Of a stretch of 64,000 nt of DNA, positions 24,272-31,888 are shown one piece after another. Below the pieces are notes generated by a model. That model saw only the letters and a list, made by a program, of their open reading frames with translations. It was not told the DNA's origin and did no database searches. Location of the stretch: assembly GCF_000179595.2 (NCBI RefSeq), contig NZ_JH556653.1, forward strand, positions 476,024 to 540,023, read 5' to 3'. Both the position numbers and the translations under genes were made by a program. Numbering within the stretch: the stretch's first letter is position 1; each line of letters begins with the position of its first letter. The DNA comes from Acetivibrio cellulolyticus CD2. GTDB lineage: Bacteria; Bacillota; Clostridia; Acetivibrionales; Acetivibrionaceae.

Positions 24272-25600
24272 CTATTTTAATTCTGAATACGGAATTTTAT
24301 CATTGCCTCGAAGCAGAAATACTTCATCCTCCCCGCCGGTAAACTGTACCCAGCGCTTAACCGCAAGGTCGACATATAACGATTCCTTCTCCATGGCATG
24401 GCAGACCCTGTCGGTCTGCTCACAGGCAATAATTACCGTACCGTTACCTGAGAACGGCTCAAGCACTATTCCGCCCCTGTCACTGTGAAGCTTGATGCAC
24501 CGCCATGGCAGCTCCACCGGAAATGTTGCAGGCTGACCCTCCCTCTTTTGCACAACAGCAATCTGCCATATCTTCTTAAAGCCCCAGGCTTTACGCTCAT
24601 CCTTGGTCAGCCTTTTAACAAACCTGTATGCATGCCCGGCAAAGCCATAAACCCCGGCATACTCATCAACCGCACACTCCACTGTTTCGCCGTTCATGGT
24701 AAAGGCAATGATATCCTCGCTCTGCGGCTGCGGCTTATTGCTCACAGTATGGTAGGAAGGCATGCCTGACGATATACCCTGCTTCTGCCAGATACGCTTC
24801 CATATGGGACGAAACCCGTTTTCCCTAAACAGCTGTATGCTGTAGTCACTGGTCGGCTCTATGAACTGGCTTCCCGTCACCATTAAATCGTCAATGCTTA
24901 TAACTGCGATATCCGAATGCCTACATATGTTGCCTATGGCTGGCCGCATTGCTTCAAACCAAGCATCAATACCTTTTTCCTCATAATCCTTTATACATCC
25001 CACTGGTGGAGAAGCCACACAAAGCTGTGCATGCTTTCCATCCATCAGCCTTATAACATCCTCCTGGCTGCCGCTGTATCCACACATCAATCTGTGCCTT
25101 CCAAGCATCCAAATATCACCCGGCTTTGTTTTAGCACCCTTTGCCTCTATTTCCGATTTGGCTTTCCCAGTGTCAAAGTCATCCTCCACTGCATGATCTG
25201 CAGAAGCACCGTTCAGCAAATCAAATATTTCCTCCTCCGAGAAGCCTGTCAGGGACACATCAAATCCCGTTTCTTCAAAGCCTGTAAACAGTTCAGCCAA
25301 CAGCCCTTCATCCCAAAAGGTCTCATCCTGCAGGCGGTTGTCTGCAATCAGATATGCTGTAGCCCGTTCACCCTCCAGGTCTAAAAACAGCGCAGGAACC
25401 TCGGTGATTCCCATCCGCTGTGCAGCCTTTACCCTGGCATGACCTGCAAGAATGTATCCGTCCTTACTGACAAGGACGGGATTTGTCCAGCCGAACTGTG
25501 CAATTGACACCTCAAGCTTTTTTAGTGCCGAGTCGGGATGCACCCTTGGATTTTTGGGATGCTCTTTCAGTTCGGATATTTTTATTGTTTTTAATTCCAT
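24272..25600 (-). CDS. ParB-like domain plus DNA methyltransferase with SPPV motif, 442 aa
   Basis: It begins MELKTIKISELKEHPKNPRV at ATG 25600; the upstream open frame has no start site and covers the neighbour's 3' end. The ParB-like domain contains YILAGHARVKAAQRMG. In the methyltransferase half, motif I is LEPFSGNGTVIIACEQ (about 395) while motif IV reads VASPPVGCI, not DPPY. SPP is known in N4-cytosine enzymes, but the fourth residue is normally aromatic, so activity is open. It is a diverged paralogue of the 419-aa protein. Confidence 0.88.
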   Translation of the reverse strand: MELKTIKISELKEHPKNPRVHPDSALKKLEVSIAQFGWTNPVLVSKDGYILAGHARVKAAQRMGITEVPALFLDLEGERATAYLIADNRLQDETFWDEGLLAELFTGFEETGFDVSLTGFSEEEIFDLLNGASADHAVEDDFDTGKAKSEIEAKGAKTKPGDIWMLGRHRLMCGYSGSQEDVIRLMDGKHAQLCVASPPVGCIKDYEEKGIDAWFEAMRPAIGNICRHSDIAVISIDDLMVTGSQFIEPTSDYSIQLFRENGFRPIWKRIWQKQGISSGMPSYHTVSNKPQPQSEDIIAFTMNGETVECAVDEYAGVYGFAGHAYRFVKRLTKDERKAWGFKKIWQIAVVQKREGQPATFPVELPWRCIKLHSDRGGIVLEPFSGNGTVIIACEQTDRVCHAMEKESLYVDLAVKRWVQFTGGEDEVFLLRGNDKIPYSELK

Positions 25601-25613
25601 ATCTCCAGCTCCT

Positions 25614-26549
25614 TTACAGCATATAGTTTTCATAGGGTACTCCCATATAGTCAAGCACCTGTCGAAGTCCAAGACCGCCGTCCTCCCAGTCCCGCATACA
25701 ATAGCGCCATAGCTTTGGATGAGTTTTCTGCAATTTTTGAAAGCGGTTGGGCTGTTCCTCAAGGTGGACACCGAACATGCAAAAAACACATCCAGTCCTT
25801 AAATAGCCTCCGAATTCGGGTTTATATATTTTGCAGTACGGCACATCAAATATATTGATGTATTTCCATATGTCATCTTCCATCCAGAATGAAAGCGGCT
25901 TTGATGAAATTTTATTTCCGTCAAACACATTACATCCGGTTTGAAGCCAGGAGGTCTGCCTGAGCATACTCTCACATGCCATGGTCCCAATATAGGGAAA
26001 TGTACCGCTTTCCTTGTAGAAGCTGTCCATAGGCATTTTTTTAGTTATCTTGCAGCATTGGCAGCTTATCTTAAATGGTGCCGACAGCAGGTACTTCCAC
26101 TGCTCGGATATCTTGTACTTTGTGGGACTCCCATCCTCATTAAGCCCTGTTAATGCCTGCCGTATCTTTTTGCCTGTTGCCCCATTCCGTACCCTTTCAA
26201 TAAGGTCGGCCTGTTCCTTGCTCACAACAGGGTAGCCATATTTCTCTATTACCTGCCGAAAGCTCATGTCAGGACGAACCCATGTTACATTTTCAATTGT
26301 CTTTACAAATTCTTTTATTTCTATAAATTCAAGCCCGGTATCCGAGAACACTGCACCCACCTCTGGATATATACTCCGCACCAGATGGAGGAGCACGGTG
26401 CTGTCTTTCCCGCCGCTGAAGCTTACCGTAACCTTGCCGTTGAAGTGTTCATAAAACTCCCGGATGCGGAGCCTACTCTTTTCTATCTTCACTTCCAAAG
26501 GCAGGCTCTGCATCTGCCGAAGTTCCCACAGTTCATGCCTGTTACCCAT
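25614..26549 (-). CDS. PAPS-reductase-family (adenine nucleotide alpha hydrolase) protein, 311 aa
   Basis: The PP-loop is KVTVSFSGGKDSTVLLHLV near residue 40, followed by GAVFSDTGLEFIEI. Cysteines cluster in SCQCCKITKK and TGCVFCMFGVH, a possible metal or Fe-S site. The family includes PAPS reductases and DndC, which takes part in DNA phosphorothioation; phage members are common and their substrate is unknown. It lies in the modification block between the terminase small subunit and the ParB-methyltransferase genes. A DNA-modification role is plausible but unproven. Confidence 0.88.
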   Translation of the reverse strand: MGNRHELWELRQMQSLPLEVKIEKSRLRIREFYEHFNGKVTVSFSGGKDSTVLLHLVRSIYPEVGAVFSDTGLEFIEIKEFVKTIENVTWVRPDMSFRQVIEKYGYPVVSKEQADLIERVRNGATGKKIRQALTGLNEDGSPTKYKISEQWKYLLSAPFKISCQCCKITKKMPMDSFYKESGTFPYIGTMACESMLRQTSWLQTGCNVFDGNKISSKPLSFWMEDDIWKYINIFDVPYCKIYKPEFGGYLRTGCVFCMFGVHLEEQPNRFQKLQKTHPKLWRYCMRDWEDGGLGLRQVLDYMGVPYENYML

Positions 26550-26580
26550 TGCATCGGCCTGCCTTTCAATATTTTTTTGG

Positions 26581-27087
26581 TTATGCCTTTTTCCTTGAGA
26601 GCAGGGCTTCCATTACACTGTCATTCGGTGTATAGCCGTCATATTGCTTAAGCTTGCTTTCCCTTACAACCGCATAAATTTTTGTCCACACCTCGTTGGT
26701 AAGCTTAAGGTACTGATGCGCCATCTGTACATATGGAGAGGTTGTTGCCTGGCCCGTTACAGGGTTTTTCACAAGAAAGCCGTGCTTGGTGTTCATTTGC
26801 TCCAAAGCCATCCATCTTGCCTTGAGGAATGCGTACTCTTCAAGATTGTACGGCAGTATCCCCTTGGTGCAGCCTATCTGCTTAAGCCACTCCAGCACCT
26901 TTGAATAAATCGCCTTTGCATCATCCGGCAGATAATCAGGCGGTGTTTCCGGCAGTTCCGGCAGCTCCGCCCCCTGACCGAAATCAAGTATATGTATAGG
27001 ACGCTTGCCGCGATTCCCCTCCAGTATTTTTTCCGTAGCTGCCTTTTTAGGTCTCCCGGCACCGGGTCTGCTTCCTCCGCTCCCCAT
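26581..27087 (-). CDS. Phage terminase small subunit, P27 family, 168 aa
   Basis: The opening GSGGSRPGAGRPKKA followed by ILEGNRGKRPI is the N-terminal signature of P27-type small terminases. The middle holds a helical bundle (YEFLKARW-like segment NLEEYAFLKARWMALEQMN) and the C-terminus PNDSVMEALLSRKKA. It recognises the packaging site. The large subunit gene lies almost 12 kb downstream, the intervening space holding the modification genes and the RIT element. Confidence 0.88.
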   Translation of the reverse strand: MGSGGSRPGAGRPKKAATEKILEGNRGKRPIHILDFGQGAELPELPETPPDYLPDDAKAIYSKVLEWLKQIGCTKGILPYNLEEYAFLKARWMALEQMNTKHGFLVKNPVTGQATTSPYVQMAHQYLKLTNEVWTKIYAVVRESKLKQYDGYTPNDSVMEALLSRKKA

Positions 27088-27357
27088 TTCTCTTCATCCT
27101 CTCTATGAAATCAAAAATAAATCAAATATTTTTGATTGTTTTGATTTTATTTTCAAAACTCCAATGTGTTTATGTCCTGCCAAATTACTCAAAACCTCTG
27201 CTATGCATCGCCCCGAAGGTTTCATTTTGATTTTTCCTTTTTGATTTTTGATTTTGCGAATTTATTTGTTTGAGGGGCCGCCCGCCTTACAGGCTCAAAA
27301 GTTGTAGCTTTTTGACCCGGTGGGGGCTTATCAAAATATGCATAAATATTCCATTTA
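27088..27357 (-). other. Intergenic region upstream of terminase small subunit; candidate packaging/regulatory region
   Basis: This 270-bp region has no credible gene. It contains several copies of TTTTGATTTT-like sequence (27113-27260) and a GC-rich core GAGGGGCCGCCCGCC near 27275. HK97-type phages with an HNH gene beside the small terminase usually have cos in such a gap, so this is the best candidate here. The evidence is positional. Confidence 0.35.
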
Positions 27358-28128
27358 TTAGCCAGCTTTTGGAATAGAATTCAATCCTCTTATATTCTTA
27401 AGACTCAAGCCTTTATCATAGCAATCCTTTACATACCGGCAGAGTTCCTTTATCTTTCTAATCCGTCTGCTTATATTCGCCTGGGACATTCCAAGCATTG
27501 TTTTCATTTGGGTTTGTGTTTTCTTTTGCAGATAAAGGTTGAATATTTTACGGTCTGACTCAGAAAGTATATTTTTTACATGCCTCAGTATTTCTTCAAG
27601 CTCCAACCAGTCCATAGCTTCTTCTTCAAGATTAAAATCATCGGCAGTGATATCCCCTCCGGTTAACGGAGTTCCGCTGTCATTGTCATATATAACTGCA
27701 TCCAACGAATAGCCAGGCTCCATTGCATTTATCACCTTATTCAACTCCGCTGAATCCACCCCCAGCTCCCTGCATGCCTCAGCCTCAGCAACTCCTCTAT
27801 TCCTTAACGCTTGGTACCTATAATATTTATCCTTGATATTCCTTGATGAATGGATGCCGCTTGCACAGTAGTCCCTTCTATACCGCATGATCTCACCCGC
27901 TATCAATGACACCGCATAGGTTGAAAAAGCCGTTCCGTATTCAGGCTTGAACCGTTTTGCCGCGTTGACAAGCCCGATGCATCCCGACTGGAAGTAATCC
28001 TCATATTCAGCTGTGTTGTATACATAGCTGAATTGCTTCCTGATAACCATACTAACCAGTCTCTGATTTTCCCTGATAAACTCCTCAAGAAGGCTTTCGT
28101 CCTTTTTCAAATCGTTAATTGTAATCAT
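27358..28128 (-). CDS. Phage-encoded sigma-70 family factor, 256 aa
   Basis: It starts MITINDLKKDESLLEEFIRE at ATG 28128 behind GGGAG. Region 2 is visible as YEDYFQSGCIGLVNAAKRFK and FSTYAVSLIAGEIMRYRRD, which resembles the sporulation sigma factors (F/G/E type). Region 4 is the HTH in TQTQMKTMLGMSQANISRRI near the C-terminus. A phage sigma factor just ahead of the packaging gene would switch on late transcription. Its similarity to sporulation sigmas may tie phage development to the spore programme; this is inference. Confidence 0.87.
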   Translation of the reverse strand: MITINDLKKDESLLEEFIRENQRLVSMVIRKQFSYVYNTAEYEDYFQSGCIGLVNAAKRFKPEYGTAFSTYAVSLIAGEIMRYRRDYCASGIHSSRNIKDKYYRYQALRNRGVAEAEACRELGVDSAELNKVINAMEPGYSLDAVIYDNDSGTPLTGGDITADDFNLEEEAMDWLELEEILRHVKNILSESDRKIFNLYLQKKTQTQMKTMLGMSQANISRRIRKIKELCRYVKDCYDKGLSLKNIRGLNSIPKAG

Positions 28129-28159
28129 ACTACAGCTCCCTTCTCCTCTTTCAAAGCAT

Positions 28160-28195
28160 AAAAAAAAGCACTCGACCTTGTTTAAAGTCAAATGC
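28160..28195 (-). terminator. Terminator after the HNH gene
   Basis: On the minus strand GCATTTGAC and GTCGAGTGC pair (28187-28195 with 28168-28176) around a 10-nt loop and run into eight T. It begins right at the HNH stop codon and precedes the sigma factor gene. Confidence 0.75.
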
Positions 28196-28555
28196 TTATT
28201 TCCTGTTGAACCGCTCCATTGCACCTTTTCGTTCATGGCATGTCTTGCAAAGGCTCTGCATGTTCTCCAAATCCCAAACCTCTCCGCCGTCCTTGATGGG
28301 AATAATATGGTCAACAACGGTTGCTGCAGCCAGCCTTTCCTCTTTCATGCAAAGCTCACAAAGTGGGTTTATCATAAGCTTCCTTTCCCGCACCTTCCTC
28401 CATGCCCTGCTGCTATAAAACCTTTTACTGAACTCATCTCGATAAAACCTATTATATGTCTGCCATTCCTCCCGTTGATGCTCCTCGCAGAACCTCTCAT
28501 GGGTAAGCCTTGGACATCCCTGCTTTGCACAGGGCTTCGGTGGTTTCTTAGGCAT
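28196..28555 (-). CDS. HNH endonuclease, 119 aa
   Basis: The protein begins MPKKPPKPCAKQGCPRLTHE with a Cys/His zinc site. The HNH core is INPLCELCMKE, VVDHIIPI and NMQSLCKTCHERK. Such proteins in HK97-type phages are needed with the terminase for specific cos cleavage. It is two genes away from the terminase small subunit, with the sigma gene in between. ATG 28555 is used, overlapping the upstream gene by 8 nt. Confidence 0.92.
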   Translation of the reverse strand: MPKKPPKPCAKQGCPRLTHERFCEEHQREEWQTYNRFYRDEFSKRFYSSRAWRKVRERKLMINPLCELCMKEERLAAATVVDHIIPIKDGGEVWDLENMQSLCKTCHERKGAMERFNRK

Positions 28556-29009
28556 CCTTACCAACCCCATTAAAAAAGTCCCCTGAAATTTTCAGAAGAC
28601 TCTTATCAAACAGCTTTTCATATGCTTTATCCAAATAATGTCCAACTTCCTTTTTTTCAGCCTCTTCAATCAAAGCACGGAACTGGTGTATGATTGCAAT
28701 ATACTGATCTCTCTTTTGAACTTCCTCATCGGCAAGCTTCTCCAATGCTTTGTTAAAATCCTCTAGCTCTCGCCGAATAAAGCTTTTCCTGGCAAATATG
28801 TAATGGCAGTCTCCTCCGCCTTTACTATAAGCAATATAGTCGGGGTCAACCCAGAAGGTAAAATTGTCAACAGATATTTTCACAGGACATTCCATGATTC
28901 TGTTCAGCCTGCGCCTTATCTTCGGTTCATTTATGTCTTTGCCCGCAAGCCCTTTTACAGCCTCACGCGTAATCAGCATCACATCATCATTTCCTATATG
29001 CCTCTTCAT
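28548..29009 (-). CDS. Phage protein of unknown function, 153 aa
   Basis: I do not recognise a family. The N-terminal half is mixed alpha/beta (MKRHIGNDDVMLITREAVKG..CPVKISVDNFTFWVDPDY), and the C-terminal half is a long charged helix. It follows a GGGGGG site 4 nt from ATG 29009 and overlaps the HNH gene. It is part of the regulatory and packaging section. Confidence 0.65.
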   Translation of the reverse strand: MKRHIGNDDVMLITREAVKGLAGKDINEPKIRRRLNRIMECPVKISVDNFTFWVDPDYIAYSKGGGDCHYIFARKSFIRRELEDFNKALEKLADEEVQKRDQYIAIIHQFRALIEEAEKKEVGHYLDKAYEKLFDKSLLKISGDFFNGVGKDA

Positions 29010-29020
29010 AAAATCCCCCC

Positions 29021-29054
29021 AAAAACAAAAACCCCTCGATTGTCAGTCGAAGGG
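29021..29054 (-). terminator. Terminator-like hairpin upstream of the 153-aa gene
   Basis: On the minus strand CCCTTCGA-ctgacaa-TCGAGGGG is followed by TTTTTGTTTTT. It separates the HTH protein gene from the downstream genes. Confidence 0.75.
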
Positions 29055-29170
29055 CTGCTCTTTTTTGATTATAAAATTCGATACTAAAATCATATCACAT
29101 TTAAAAGCTCATGAAAAGGCCGCAAAAAGACCGCAAAAAGTTCACAAAAAGACCACTTTTATTTTCCTCT

Positions 29171-29755
29171 TTATGTGGCATCGCCCCCGAATATAGCCAC
29201 TTTCAAGGCATTTACCAGCCTGTTGCGATTCCTCTTGACAGTGCTTTCCCCACAGCCTAATTCCAATGCTATTTCCTCTACCGATAAAGGCTCAAATTCT
29301 GCCAGCCTTTGTGAAAGATTTTCTCCTTCCCAGTCAAAATTCTCGGGAGGTATGCCGTATTTTAGCTCTACAATCCGAAAGTACCTGTCGGAACGGAATC
29401 GATCAATGCCTCTTTCAATTTCCTTCACTCTTAGCTTTGTCCTTTCCATGCTGGCTCTGCGGCTTCTGTAATACTCCTCAGCCACCTGGTCTTCCGGCGG
29501 CTTTGCTCCTCCATTCCCGGAAAAACGAATAATGTCCTTTGATTTTTCCTTTAGACGGATTTCGCCCTCTTGTATATCCCTTTCATCTTCAATCACCTTC
29601 TGCTTTAAAACCGAGTATTTGTAAAGCAGGCTCTCGGTTTCCTTGTAGTAATCCCGACTTGCCTTGTTCACTGCAGAGGTCAGCTCAACAAGGACTCTTT
29701 TGAAGCTCCGGCTGCATCCTTTTTCTACGATTGTTTCCAGTGCTTTTTTGTCCAC
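29171..29755 (-). CDS. Phage HTH regulator with sigma region 4-like C-terminus, 194 aa
   Basis: GTG 29755 has AGGAGGAG 7 nt upstream; an ATG at 29809 is further from any site. The protein is mostly charged helix with a C-terminal helix-turn-helix (PLSVEEIALELGCGESTVKR) like sigma region 4. It is reminiscent of ArpU/RinA-type late activators of Gram-positive phages in size and position ahead of the terminase region, so it may activate late genes. Its start overlaps the end of the upstream gene by about 70 nt. Confidence 0.75.
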   Translation of the reverse strand: MDKKALETIVEKGCSRSFKRVLVELTSAVNKASRDYYKETESLLYKYSVLKQKVIEDERDIQEGEIRLKEKSKDIIRFSGNGGAKPPEDQVAEEYYRSRRASMERTKLRVKEIERGIDRFRSDRYFRIVELKYGIPPENFDWEGENLSQRLAEFEPLSVEEIALELGCGESTVKRNRNRLVNALKVAIFGGDAT

Positions 29756-30020
29756 AGTGCTTCTCCTCCTTCCTGCTTTCAAATCCTGTAACTTCCCATT
29801 TCCTTTCATCCACCCGGTTCAGAAGTACAGTCCTTTTATAATCTAAGTTTAGTTTAAGACTATCGCCAAAAACTCTGCCTGCCTCTTCATGTTTTCGGAT
29901 GAAATAGGTCAACTCGCACTCAATCTCCATTCTGGGAAGCCTGCCAAAAAGCTTCCTGCATTGCTTTACTGCCTCTTCGGATATTCTTATGCATACCGGG
30001 TATTCGCATCTTGGTATCAT
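29685..30020 (-). CDS. Small phage protein, 111 aa
   Basis: It begins MIPRCEYPVCIRISEEAVKQ at ATG 30020 (ATGA overlap with the helicase gene, AAGGAGGAG upstream). The first ~75 residues look like a folded domain; the tail after that overlaps the next gene in another frame and is basic. No family recognised. Confidence 0.55.
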   Translation of the reverse strand: MIPRCEYPVCIRISEEAVKQCRKLFGRLPRMEIECELTYFIRKHEEAGRVFGDSLKLNLDYKRTVLLNRVDERKWEVTGFESRKEEKHCGQKSTGNNRRKRMQPELQKSPC

Positions 30021-31375
30021 ACAGCCACTCCTCCTTTCATCCTTGCCCTCACTGCATTTATCAAAGCCGTTTGCCCTGTCTCCTTTCGGTTTAAGGCCGC
30101 CATCACCTGTTCATCCATTGTTCCTGCCGTTATGATGTGGTTCACTATCACTGTCTCGGTCTGTCCCTGTCGGTGGATTCTCCCGTTGGCCTGCTGATAT
30201 AATTCAAGACTCCATGTAAGCCCGAACCATATGATGGTGCTGCCGCCTGCCTGAAGGTTCAAACCGTGTCCGGCAGATGCCGGATGTGCAATTGCAATTC
30301 CGATCCTTCCATCATTCCAGTCGCTGATATCCTTTGGTGTATCTATATCCCTTGCCTTAAAAGCTTTTAGAATCCTTTCCCTGTCATGCTTATATGCATA
30401 ATATACAAGCACGGGTTTTCCGTTTGCTGACTCTATCAAGTCCTCCAGCATTTCAAGCTTTCTTCTGTGAATGCTGCGTACCCCACCGTTTTCATCATAT
30501 ACCGCTCCATTTGACATCTGCAGAAGCTTTCCTGCCAGAACCGCCGCATTTACCGCATCAACATCACCGTCTACAAAAGGCAAGAGTGCTTCCCTTTCAA
30601 GCTTTCTATACAGTTCTTCCTCCTTCTCGGACATATGAACCGGTACAAAATTGTCTATCCGCTCCGGCATTTTCAAATGGTCACAGGCCTTCATGCTGAT
30701 ACAGATGTCGGATATCTTCCTGTAAATCTCCCTTTCTGCACCATCTTTGGGCTTGTAGCTGAATATTACGTTTTGACTCCGCTTGTCAGGAAGGAAGTAC
30801 TTTTCACGGTAACCGCCCAGTGTTTTTTCAAGCCGCTCCCCTCTGTCAAGGAGATACACCTGTGACCACAGGTCGATTAATCCGTTGGGTGCCGGAGTTC
30901 CTGTAAGCCCCACAATCCTCTTGATATATGGCCGCACCTTCCGAAGCGCCCGGAATCTTTTTGCCGTTGCCGACTTGAAGCTTGAAAGCTCGTCTACCAC
31001 AACCATATCATAAGGCCAGCTACCCTTGTACAAATCAACCAGCCATTCAACGTTTTCACGGTTGATAATATAGATGTCAGCTTTGGTGTTTACAGCCTTA
31101 ATCCTCTTTTCTTCGTTTCCTAGAATTTTGGATATCCTAAGCTGCTTCAGATGGTCCCACTTTTGGCACTCCCTTCCCCATGTGTCCTGTGCCACCCGAA
31201 GGGGCGCGATTACCAATACTCTTTTCACCTCAAAGCTGTCATACAGAAGTTCGTTTATGGCAGTCAATGTTATTACTGTTTTTCCAAGCCCAAGGTCAAG
31301 CAGAAGCGCTGATGCCGGTTTGTCTATAATAAAATCGTGTGCGTATTTCTGGTAATCATGAGGTTCGTAAATCAC
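30017..31375 (-). CDS. Phage SNF2-family DEAD/DEAH-like helicase, 452 aa
   Basis: Motif I is LLLDLGLGKTVITL near residue 25, motif II VVDELSSFK, motif III LTGTPAPNG, and the C-terminal helicase motifs are AHPASAGHGLNLQ and QQANGRIHRQGQTE. This is the short phage SNF2 type that goes with VRR-NUC nucleases in replication modules; its start (GTG 31375) overlaps that nuclease gene by 4 nt. It probably remodels or unwinds replication intermediates. Confidence 0.93.
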   Translation of the reverse strand: MIYEPHDYQKYAHDFIIDKPASALLLDLGLGKTVITLTAINELLYDSFEVKRVLVIAPLRVAQDTWGRECQKWDHLKQLRISKILGNEEKRIKAVNTKADIYIINRENVEWLVDLYKGSWPYDMVVVDELSSFKSATAKRFRALRKVRPYIKRIVGLTGTPAPNGLIDLWSQVYLLDRGERLEKTLGGYREKYFLPDKRSQNVIFSYKPKDGAEREIYRKISDICISMKACDHLKMPERIDNFVPVHMSEKEEELYRKLEREALLPFVDGDVDAVNAAVLAGKLLQMSNGAVYDENGGVRSIHRRKLEMLEDLIESANGKPVLVYYAYKHDRERILKAFKARDIDTPKDISDWNDGRIGIAIAHPASAGHGLNLQAGGSTIIWFGLTWSLELYQQANGRIHRQGQTETVIVNHIITAGTMDEQVMAALNRKETGQTALINAVRARMKGGVAV

Positions 31376-31650
31376 AGTCCCACCTCCCGAAGGAAGCCTT
31401 CAAGGCTGCTTGCAGAATCAATACAGTAAACCTTGAAACCAAGCATCTCAAGCTGTTGCTTCCTCTTTTGCTGCAAAGGCCGCAGTTTCTCTCCATGCCT
31501 TTTCAATTCAGAGAAGTATATTCTACCGTTAGGCAGAAGCACCATTCTATCAGGTACCCCTGCCATACCGGGTGATACGAATTTAAGAGCCAGGCCTCCT
31601 ATTGCTTTTACAGCTGTTCTCAATTTTTTCTCAAGTTCTTTTTCCAGCAT
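31372..31650 (-). CDS. VRR-NUC domain nuclease, 92 aa
   Basis: This is a minimal VRR-NUC protein of the PD-(D/E)XK fold: GGLALKFVSPGMAGVPDRMV supplies the catalytic Asp, FSELKRHGEKL the E-x-K, and PLQQKRKQQLEMLGFKVYCI the conserved Gln and helix. ATG 31650 follows GAGGTGATAAAC; the 69-codon extension upstream is in AT-rich non-coding-looking sequence. VRR-NUC proteins act on branched DNA; here it is coupled to a SNF2 helicase. Confidence 0.92.
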   Translation of the reverse strand: MLEKELEKKLRTAVKAIGGLALKFVSPGMAGVPDRMVLLPNGRIYFSELKRHGEKLRPLQQKRKQQLEMLGFKVYCIDSASSLEGFLREVGL

Positions 31651-31888
31651 GTTTATCACCTCGCATCTGGTAAAAAAACAGTTCATTTTCAGTTGCTGCT
31701 TAAATGCAGTATTTTCAGTGCTTTTATTCTTATTGCAACTGTTGAACTCAAAAATCCCTATTATATATATACGTGTATATGTGTGCATGCCCGTGTGCCT
31801 TATTCTTATAAATATACATATTTTATTTATATATATATTTGGTTTCGTTGGTTTCACACAACTGCTAAAGCACTACCGTTATTTACTT
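31651..31888. other. AT-rich intergenic region between primase/helicase and nuclease genes
   Basis: About 240 bp, with runs of alternating TATATA around 31757-31775 and 31805-31842 and a purine-poor plus strand. It is next to the replication initiation gene, where phage origins often lie, but I see no clear iteron set. No gene was found in it. Confidence 0.3.

Noticed and set aside
31651-31857. 69-codon N-terminal extension of the VRR-NUC protein
   Set aside because: Low-complexity Ile/Tyr/Asn-rich translation of an AT-rich intergenic stretch; a strong ribosome-binding site precedes the internal ATG at 31650.
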